Assembly (NCBI GenBank): GCA_937124505.1
Contig: CAKZKV010000210.1
Span: 1 to 11,730, forward strand
DNA: 11,730 nucleotides
Direction of reading: 5' to 3'
DNA from: an uncultured Alphaproteobacteria bacterium
GTDB taxonomy: Bacteria; Pseudomonadota; Alphaproteobacteria; Micavibrionales; Micavibrionaceae
Positions 5,715-11,730 of this stretch are shown here, one piece after another (position 1 is the stretch's first letter; every line of letters begins with the position of its first letter). The notes below the pieces were generated by a model, which was given only the letters and a program-made list of their open reading frames with translations, ran no database searches and was not told where the DNA came from. Position numbers and translations under genes: made by a program.

Positions 5715-5920
5715 ACCACCAAGGCACGAAGACACCAAGGCTAAAAACTTGAGCGGTGCGCATATATAGATCAACCTTCATCAACCTCGCGTTTTGTAGT
5801 GGTTTGAGAGGATAAAGGACGCTCTGCAAAGAAAAACTCTGTGAAACTCTGCATCCTCTGTGGTTCATCATAAAAATGCCTGCTGCGCGAAAAAACTTGG
5901 TGTCTTGGTGTCTTGGTGGT
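5715..5920. repeat. MITE-like intergenic element with 25-bp terminal inverted repeats, between leuD and leuB
   Basis: The left end (5715-5739, starting ACCACCAAGGCACGAAG) and the reverse complement of the right end (5896-5920) match at 23 of 25 bases. The ends are built from repeated CACCAAG units. The inside holds CTCTG four times at 5822, 5837, 5847 and 5856, ending in CTCTGTGGTTCATCA. From memory, sequences of the CACCAAGACACCAAG and CTCTGTG types occur as dispersed intergenic repeats in several bacterial groups. No open frame is present. The right end stops 11 bases before the leuB ATG. Confidence 0.75.
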
Positions 5921-5931
5921 AAAAAAGCTAC

Positions 5932-7053
5932 ATGAAAGATACACACAAAATTATGATCCTCGCCGGGGATGGAATCGGGCCGGAGGCCATGGCCGAAGTC
6001 GGCAAAATTGCGAACTGGCTGAACAGCCGCGGTGATATCGGGCTGGAACTTGAACATGACCTTGTCGGCGGCGCGTCGATCGACGCAAATGGCGTTCCGG
6101 TGACGGATGCCACGATTGCCAAATGTAAAGAGGCGGATGCGGTCATGCTGGGCGCGGTCGGCGGCCCTAAATGGGATGGGGTTGATTACAATATCCGCCC
6201 GGAGGCCGGGTTGCTGAAAGTCCGCAAAGACCTTGACCTGTTTGCCAATTTACGCCCGGCGATTGTCTTTGACGCCTTGATCGACGCCTCCACATTAAAG
6301 CCGGAAATCGTCAAGGGTCTGGACATATTGATCGTCCGCGAACTGACCGGCGGCGTATATTTCGGGGAACCGCGCGGCATTGAAACTCTGCCGAACGGGG
6401 AAAAGCGCGGCTTTAACACCCAGACCTACACCACATCGGAAATCCGGCGCGTGGCGGAAGTTGCCTTTGACCTGGCGCGGAAACGCAGCAAAAAAGTCAC
6501 CTCCTGCGAAAAAGCCAATGTCATGGAATCCGGCAAGCTGTGGCGTGAAGTGGTCACAGACCTGCACAAAAACCATAGTGATATCGAACTCTCCCATATG
6601 TATGCGGACAATTGCGCGATGCAGCTTTTACGCAATCCGCGCCAGTTTGACGTGATCGTCACGGACAACCTGTTCGGCGATATCCTCTCTGATGAAGCCT
6701 CGATGCTGACCGGATCGCTCGGCATGTTGCCGTCTGCCTCCCTTGGCGCGGAAGACCCGGAAACCGGCAAACGCTATGCCATGTATGAGCCGGTTCACGG
6801 CTCCGCCCCGGACATTGCCGGGCAAGGCAAAGCCAACCCCTTAGCAACCATCCTGTCCTTTGCCATGTGCCTGCGCTATTCCCTGAATCGCGGAGATCTG
6901 GCCGATAAACTGGAACAGGCGGCGCAGGACGTGCTGAATAAAGGGCTTCGAACCCCGGACATCATGGCCGAAAACTGCACACAAATCTCAACATCCGACA
7001 TGGGCGATGCGGTGATCGACCAGTTGGGCGAACTGATTAAAGAGGCGGCGTAG
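5932..7053 (+). CDS. leuB: 3-isopropylmalate dehydrogenase
   Basis: A 373-residue NAD-dependent beta-decarboxylating dehydrogenase that oxidises 3-isopropylmalate to 2-oxoisocaproate in leucine synthesis. Visible features are the N-terminal [10 protein letters not shown] (9-18), [10 protein letters not shown], substrate arginines in the R98/R108/R136 region, [14 protein letters not shown] with catalytic Y143 (136-149), [14 protein letters not shown] with K194, metal-binding aspartates D226, D250 and D254 (in YADN and [12 protein letters not shown]), and the NAD-binding [18 protein letters not shown] (286-303). All key residues are present. It is normally in one unit with leuC and leuD, but here an inverted-repeat element lies between leuD and leuB. 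No ordinary Shine-Dalgarno is seen; GGTGGT at 5915-5920, in the element's terminal repeat and 11 bases before the ATG, is the closest match to GGAGGT. The next gene begins 1 base after the stop. Confidence 0.97.
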   Translation: MKDTHKIMILAGDGIGPEAMAEVGKIANWLNSRGDIGLELEHDLVGGASIDANGVPVTDATIAKCKEADAVMLGAVGGPKWDGVDYNIRPEAGLLKVRKDLDLFANLRPAIVFDALIDASTLKPEIVKGLDILIVRELTGGVYFGEPRGIETLPNGEKRGFNTQTYTTSEIRRVAEVAFDLARKRSKKVTSCEKANVMESGKLWREVVTDLHKNHSDIELSHMYADNCAMQLLRNPRQFDVIVTDNLFGDILSDEASMLTGSLGMLPSASLGAEDPETGKRYAMYEPVHGSAPDIAGQGKANPLATILSFAMCLRYSLNRGDLADKLEQAAQDVLNKGLRTPDIMAENCTQISTSDMGDAVIDQLGELIKEAA

Positions 7054-7054
7054 C

Positions 7055-7585
7055 GTGCCCGGCCTTGTTCTGGAAGGGCCAGACGATCTGAATTGCGCTA
7101 CCTTGCAGGCGGCTCTGCAAAATGCCGGGTTGAATGTGCAGCATACCAGACTTGCATCAAATGAATACCGCATCTTCGTGAAAGACCACGATGAGCAAAT
7201 GACGCTTTCCACCCCCTTCAGAATTGGGAAAATACTGGACGAGTGCAAAAAAATGCTGCGGCGCATCCATAACTTTCCAGAGGAGATCAAAATTGAAAAC
7301 GGCCTGTTTTTCCCTGAACAATCCCGCTTTCAAAAAGGCAGCGGGGCCGCGGTTTCCCTGACGGAAAAGGAATGCGACCTGCTTCTGGTTTTGTGGAAAG
7401 CCTATCCGGAACACGTCTCAAAAGAACAACTTCTGGCGCAGGTCTGGGGGTATCAGACGGAACTGGAGACCCACACACTGGAGACCCACATCTACCGCCT
7501 GCGCCAGAAAATAGAGGACGCGCCCGCACAGCCAAAGGCCCTCCTGACACACGAAAACGGCTACAGGCTCAGCGCGGTCGAATAG
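7055..7585 (+). CDS. Short PhoB-type winged-helix protein with degenerate receiver region
   Basis: A 176-residue protein, about 50 residues shorter than a normal OmpR/PhoB response regulator. Residues 84-173 form a clear DNA-binding winged helix: LTEKECDLLLVLWKA, VSKEQLLAQVWGY, the recognition helix THTLETHIYRLRQKIE, and the wing LLTHENGYRL. The first 80 residues look like a shrunken receiver: a beginning like LVLEGPDDLNCATLQAAL and the terminal PFRIGKILDECKKMLRR, which corresponds to the last helix of receivers, but the phosphoacceptor aspartate and surrounding core are missing. Phosphorylation control is therefore unlikely. The start is a GTG 1 base after the leuB stop with AGAGG about 9 bases upstream, so it is coupled to leuB. 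Similar small proteins are common in Alphaproteobacteria; their targets are not known to me. The stop codon is part of a long inverted repeat. Confidence 0.8.
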   Translation: MPGLVLEGPDDLNCATLQAALQNAGLNVQHTRLASNEYRIFVKDHDEQMTLSTPFRIGKILDECKKMLRRIHNFPEEIKIENGLFFPEQSRFQKGSGAAVSLTEKECDLLLVLWKAYPEHVSKEQLLAQVWGYQTELETHTLETHIYRLRQKIEDAPAQPKALLTHENGYRLSAVE

Positions 7586-7709
7586 AGCAAACAGCGTTTA
7601 TTTTCGGGCAGGCGCGAGGAGCAAAGCGTACAAAACGTACGTGAGCGACGGGCTTCAGCCCCGGACTTGATCCGGGGAACGCACCCGAAAATAAACGATG
7701 AACGCTCTA
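7583..7709. repeat. 127-bp nested palindromic element between the regulator and the glutamate dehydrogenase
   Basis: Left arm 7583-7608 and right arm 7684-7709 are imperfect inverted repeats of 26 bases: 6 outer bases (TAGAGC) and 14 inner bases (CGTTTATTTTCGGG) match exactly, with a mismatched 6-base block between. Inside are a hairpin CGTAC-AAAAC-GTACG (7627-7641), a short GGGCT/AGCCC pair (7650-7661) and a strong 7-bp hairpin CCCCGGA-CTTGA-TCCGGGG (7659-7677). From memory, the CCGGACTTGATCCGG core is a frequent dispersed palindrome in Alphaproteobacteria. No coding content is seen. It might also act in both directions as an RNA 3' end structure, but there is no terminal T-run typical of an intrinsic terminator. 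Confidence 0.75.
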
Positions 7710-7771
7710 GAGCCTTGCACAAGAGAATCTTTCAGAATAGTCTGTATGAATATCTAATGTAAAAAACGGCC

Positions 7772-10700
7772 ATGACGACATTTTCATCTATTCTGTTCCA
7801 CACGATCCCTCACCACAGCCTGAAAGAGCTGAATGCCTGCGAAAAAAACAGCATCCTCGAAGTGCATCAGGATCTGTTCAAAGGCCGTAAAAAAGAACAG
7901 CCCCAAATTATGATCAACCGGACGCAATGCACAAATCCGGGGGAAGAACGCACGACCGTTCACATCGTGTTTGACGACAAGCCGTTTCTGGTGGATTCAA
8001 TCGTTGCGGAAATCAACCGCCACGCTCTGTTGATTGACTTTCTGATCCATCCTTACATTTATGTTGATTGCGACCCGGAGACGGGGAAACTCAGCAATCC
8101 TTCCAATAAGGAAACAGACAAGACGATCCGGCAGGCACATCTATATATTCGCCTGCACCGTCTGATCCCAAAAAGTCTGGAGCAGGTTTTATATCGCGGC
8201 CTGCGGCGCGCCATGGTGGACGTGACTCTGGCAACCGGCGACTGGCAAAAAATGCGCTCCAACCTATTGACAGCGCAGGACAACCTGCAACAAAACGCAG
8301 CAAAATCACTCGAAAACAAGGAATACGCAGAGTTTCTGGATTATCTGTATAATGATAATTATACACTTCTTGGCTATCGCTACTTTGCTTTGGAAAAGAA
8401 GAAATTTGCCGTTCAGCCCCGCAAGAACCTGGGTCTGCTGCGCACGAAGCGCGATATTGACTTCCTTCTCAAGCAGGAAGACGAACTGCCTGAACTGTTT
8501 TCCAAACTGGCTGGCAAGAAAAAGTCCCTGAACGTCTTCAAGATCAACCGGGAATCTTCCGTCCACCGCCGTGTGCCGATTGATGCTGTTTCCATTCAGG
8601 ATTTTGACCCGAAAGGGCATGTGAAGGGATTTCACTTGTTCATCGGCCTGTTTACGTCCGTGACCTATTCCCGCTCCGTGATGAACATTCCTTACCTGCG
8701 GATGAAGGTACAAAAAGTCATCGACAAAGCGCAATTCCCCGAAGACAGCCATGATGACAAGGCTTTGCGGCACGTTCTGGAAAAATATCCGCGCGATGAA
8801 CTGTTTCAGATCAGCGTCGCCAAACTGCATGACATATCGCTCTCAATTCTCAGCTTGCAGGAACGCCAGCGTATTGCCTTATTTGTGCGCCCTGATATTT
8901 TCGGAAAATCCGTCTCCTGCCTGATTTACATCCCAAGAAACCGCTTTGAAACGCGGATGCGGCGCAAGTTCGAGAAAGTCCTGGAAAAGTATCTGGGGGG
9001 AGAGACCGCAGCATATTATACAACGCTGGACGACTCGGTCTTTGCGCGAATTATTCTGCTGATTAACAGTGACAAAAAAACCATTGCCAATCTGGATGAA
9101 GGGCATCTGGAGGAATTGCTGCGCCTTGAAGGCCGGGCATGGGACGAAGAACTGGCGGAAGTCGTCAATATCAAATACGGGGAAGATGCCGACCCGATTA
9201 TTGAGTCCTACACCAATGCCTTCCCCACGGCCTACAGGGAGACATATGAGCCGGTCAAGGCCCTGAACGATATTGAAATCATGGACTCTCTGGCAAAAGA
9301 TCAGCATATCAGCGTCAGCTTTTATCATGACAAGTTTTGCAAGGAGAAAGAAGTCCGCCTGAAACTGTTTATCCGTGATGAACCCGTTATTCTCTCGGAT
9401 GTGTTGCCTATTCTCAAAAATATGGGTCTGCGCGTCATTTCCGAGCTTCCCTTCCGGGTTGACGTCGAGCGCATTGACGGAAATGAGGTCATCTGGATTC
9501 ATGATTTCCTGATGGAAAGCGATGCCGCCGATCTGGAAACGCGGATTCCCGTCATTAAAGCCATTGCCGAAACAGCCTTTGAGAAAATCTGGCACGGCAA
9601 AATGAACAGTGACACGCTGAACAAGCTGGTGATCAGTGCGGCAATGACCTGGCGCGAGATTAAAATACTGCGCACCTATGTTCATTACATCCGCCAGCTT
9701 GGCTCCACCTATTCCCAGCCTTATATTGCAAACGCCCTCACCCTGCACCCCGAAGTTGCGCGCTTGCTGGTTGATATTTTTTACGCGCGTCTTGATCCCT
9801 CCAAGGAAAAGGAAAGCGAGAAATATGCCAGGGCTTGCAGCCTTGTGATACAGGACGAGCTGGAAGAGGTTTCTTCTCTGGATGAAGACCGTATTTTGCG
9901 CAGCATTCTCAATCTGGTCGAAGCCACCATCCGCACCAATTATTTTCAGACAGATCAGGACGGCAACCCGAAAGACTATCTGTCGATCAAAATTGACAGC
10001 TCCAAAGTCGAGAATATGCCGGAGCCGGTTCCTTTCCGCGAGATTTTTGTCTATTCCCCGCGTGTGGAAGGCATCCACCTGCGCGGCGGGCCGATTGCCC
10101 GCGGCGGCCTGCGCTGGTCGGACCGTCAGGAAGATTACCGCACGGAAGTTCTGGGCCTGATGAAAGCGCAAATGGTCAAAAACGCCGTGATTGTGCCGAC
10201 CGGCTCCAAGGGCGGATTTGTCCTGAAACACCCGCCAAAGGACGGCGGACGCGAGGCACTTCAGGCAGAAGCCATCGAATGCTACAAAATCTTTATCCGC
10301 GGCCTGCTGGACATTACGGACAACCGCAAGGGAACAAAAATCATCCCCCCAAAAGATACCGTGCGGCGTGACGGTGACGACCCGTATCTGGTGGTGGCGG
10401 CGGACAAAGGCACAGCGACCTTCTCTGATATTGCCAACGGCCTGTCCAGAGAATACGGCTTCTGGCTGGATGACGCGTTTGCCTCCGGCGGGTCTGCCGG
10501 ATACGACCACAAGAAAATGGGAATTACCGCCAGAGGCGCGTGGGAATCCGTTATGCGCCATTTCTATGAACTGAACCACGACATCCAGACACAGGAATTC
10601 GATGTGATCGGCGTCGGCGACATGGCCGGGGATGTGTTCGGAAACGGTATGCTGCTGTCGAAAAAAATCCGGCTGATCGGCGCGTTTAACCACCTGCATA

Positions 10701-11730
10701 TTTTCTGCGACCCTGATCCCGACCCGGAAACCACATGGAAAGAGCGCAAACGCCTGTTCGATCATGTCAAGGGCTGGGATGCCTACAATACCGAACTCCT
10801 TTCCAAAGGCGGGCGGATTTATCTGCGCAGTGAAAAAGTTCTGCACCTGACCCCGGAAATACAGGCGCGTTTCCAGATCGACAAGGACAAGGTATCTCCG
10901 TTTGAACTGATGCATGCCATGCTGAAAACCAAAACCGACCTGCTGTGGTTCGGCGGCATCGGCACTTATATCAAAGCCACAAACGAGACAGACGCGCAGG
11001 TCGGCGACAAGGCCAATGACGCAATCCGCGTGTCCGCCCCGGACGTTCATGCAAAGGTCATCGGCGAAGGTGCAAATCTGGCGGTCACGCAACTGGCGCG
11101 GATTGAGTTTGCCAAGAATGGCGGCTCCGTGAATGCGGACTTCATTGACAATTCCGGCGGTGTGGATTCGTCCGACCATGAAGTGAATATCAAGATTTTG
11201 CTGAAGACGGTCATGGAAGACAAATCCAGCAAGATGACGATCCCTTCCCGCAACAAACTGCTGGAAAGCATGACGGAAACCGTGGCGCAGCATGTGCTGA
11301 ACAACAACCGGACGCAGGCGGAAGCCATCAGCCTGATGGAGCTGCAGGGAACGGAAAAACTCTCCCTGCATGCCGATCTGATTACCCAGTTCGAAAACGA
11401 TTTCGGCCTGAAAAGAAAACTGGAAGGACTGCCGGATCAGGAAACCATCAATACGCGTCTTAGAATGGGAAAAAGCCTGACGCGCCCGGAAATCAGCACC
11501 TTACAGGCCTATGCCAAAATTGATCTGATGAATACATTAATGGAAACCTCCATCACAGATCATGCGTCTCTGGTGCCCTGGCTCATCAGCTATTTCCCGC
11601 ACCAGCTACAGACGAAATATAAGGACGAGATCAAGAAGCACCGTCTGGGACGCGAAATTATCTGTATGAAACTGGCGAATAACATCGTCAACCGCATGGG
11701 GCCGGCATTTGTCAAAAACATGCGCGATCA
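7772..11730 (+). CDS. gdhZ: NAD-specific glutamate dehydrogenase, large (about 180 kDa) type, C-terminus outside window
   Basis: An open frame of 1319 codons without a stop, cut by the right edge; the family is usually about 1600 residues, so roughly 300 are missing. The enzyme oxidatively deaminates glutamate to 2-oxoglutarate, linking amino-acid use to the TCA cycle. The N-terminal 700 residues are the poorly conserved regulatory part, with FDDKPFLVDSIVAEINRH near residue 70. The catalytic part has RGGPIARGGLRWSDRQEDYR starting at 771, KAQMVKNAVIVPTGSKGGF, DPYLVVAADKGTATFSDIAN, FASGGSAGYDHKKMGITARG near 905-925, the nucleotide-binding VIGVGDMAGDVFGNGML near 945, and GEGANLAVTQLARIEFA near 1100. 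The ATG at 7772 is the first possible start, since TAA lies in frame 9 bases upstream; no clear Shine-Dalgarno is seen. A weak promoter (TTGCAC at 7715-7720, TAGTCT at 7738-7743) is possible. The symbol follows the Caulobacter enzyme. Confidence 0.96.
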   Translation, partial: MTTFSSILFHTIPHHSLKELNACEKNSILEVHQDLFKGRKKEQPQIMINRTQCTNPGEERTTVHIVFDDKPFLVDSIVAEINRHALLIDFLIHPYIYVDCDPETGKLSNPSNKETDKTIRQAHLYIRLHRLIPKSLEQVLYRGLRRAMVDVTLATGDWQKMRSNLLTAQDNLQQNAAKSLENKEYAEFLDYLYNDNYTLLGYRYFALEKKKFAVQPRKNLGLLRTKRDIDFLLKQEDELPELFSKLAGKKKSLNVFKINRESSVHRRVPIDAVSIQDFDPKGHVKGFHLFIGLFTSVTYSRSVMNIPYLRMKVQKVIDKAQFPEDSHDDKALRHVLEKYPRDELFQISVAKLHDISLSILSLQERQRIALFVRPDIFGKSVSCLIYIPRNRFETRMRRKFEKVLEKYLGGETAAYYTTLDDSVFARIILLINSDKKTIANLDEGHLEELLRLEGRAWDEELAEVVNIKYGEDADPIIESYTNAFPTAYRETYEPVKALNDIEIMDSLAKDQHISVSFYHDKFCKEKEVRLKLFIRDEPVILSDVLPILKNMGLRVISELPFRVDVERIDGNEVIWIHDFLMESDAADLETRIPVIKAIAETAFEKIWHGKMNSDTLNKLVISAAMTWREIKILRTYVHYIRQLGSTYSQPYIANALTLHPEVARLLVDIFYARLDPSKEKESEKYARACSLVIQDELEEVSSLDEDRILRSILNLVEATIRTNYFQTDQDGNPKDYLSIKIDSSKVENMPEPVPFREIFVYSPRVEGIHLRGGPIARGGLRWSDRQEDYRTEVLGLMKAQMVKNAVIVPTGSKGGFVLKHPPKDGGREALQAEAIECYKIFIRGLLDITDNRKGTKIIPPKDTVRRDGDDPYLVVAADKGTATFSDIANGLSREYGFWLDDAFASGGSAGYDHKKMGITARGAWESVMRHFYELNHDIQTQEFDVIGVGDMAGDVFGNGMLLSKKIRLIGAFNHLHIFCDPDPDPETTWKERKRLFDHVKGWDAYNTELLSKGGRIYLRSEKVLHLTPEIQARFQIDKDKVSPFELMHAMLKTKTDLLWFGGIGTYIKATNETDAQVGDKANDAIRVSAPDVHAKVIGEGANLAVTQLARIEFAKNGGSVNADFIDNSGGVDSSDHEVNIKILLKTVMEDKSSKMTIPSRNKLLESMTETVAQHVLNNNRTQAEAISLMELQGTEKLSLHADLITQFENDFGLKRKLEGLPDQETINTRLRMGKSLTRPEISTLQAYAKIDLMNTLMETSITDHASLVPWLISYFPHQLQTKYKDEIKKHRLGREIICMKLANNIVNRMGPAFVKNMRD

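Noticed and set aside
7463..7492. 15-base near-tandem repeat (CTGGAGACCCACA) in the winged-helix gene
   Set aside because: It encodes ETHTLETH, which is the normal recognition-helix sequence of this family, so it is not a recent duplication.
8879..11371. 830-codon open frame on the minus strand
   Set aside because: It lies fully opposite the glutamate dehydrogenase, whose plus-strand translation has clear family motifs throughout. Long antisense frames are a known by-product of codon bias in such genes, and the antisense product shows no recognisable domain.
1..11730. CRISPR array, integrase, transposase or phage genes
   Set aside because: No regularly spaced repeats and no reading frame resembling such proteins were found; the two repeat elements carry no genes.

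Overview
The window looks like part of a chromosome of a facultatively anaerobic alphaproteobacterium of unresolved order. The evidence is family-level: a very large NAD-dependent glutamate dehydrogenase, a ProXp-ala type prolyl-tRNA editing protein, a short PhoB-type winged-helix protein of a kind common in Alphaproteobacteria, and an FNR-type box in front of an oxygen-sensitive class III ribonucleotide reductase gene. Two small partial genes are cut by the window: nrdD at the left edge (N-terminus only) and the glutamate dehydrogenase at the right edge (C-terminus missing).

Left part, all on the minus strand (1-3381). Reading in the direction of transcription: a tRNA-Gly(GCC), then only 22 bases later an Lgt-like membrane enzyme, a cysteine-rich radical SAM enzyme related to the COG1964/tetraether-lipid-synthase group, and a 73-residue two-helix membrane protein. 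These three genes overlap (20 and 4 bases) and must be one operon. Then follows a cysteine-free ArsR-type repressor gene with its own promoter and a perfect palindrome, and finally nrdD with what looks like a textbook class II FNR promoter (box centred 41.5 bases before the predicted start). The three-gene Lgt-like/radical SAM/small membrane protein operon is the best candidate in the window for an undescribed system, most likely lipid tail or lipoprotein modification.

Middle and right part, all on the plus strand (3384-11730). A promoter that shares its -10 region with the divergent tRNA promoter drives the prolyl-tRNA editing gene, followed by an AT-rich Sel1-repeat lipoprotein gene, then leuD and leuB (leucine biosynthesis), a degenerate-receiver winged-helix regulator that starts 1 base after leuB, and the NAD-glutamate dehydrogenase. 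leuD and leuB are separated by a 206-bp element with 25-bp terminal inverted repeats (MITE-like), whose right end lies 11 bases before the leuB start. A second structured element, 127 bp with 26-bp imperfect inverted arms and nested hairpins, separates the regulator from the dehydrogenase; its left arm begins at the regulator's stop codon.

Several long open frames on the opposite strand of real genes (notably 830 codons opposite the dehydrogenase) are judged to be shadows and are not annotated.
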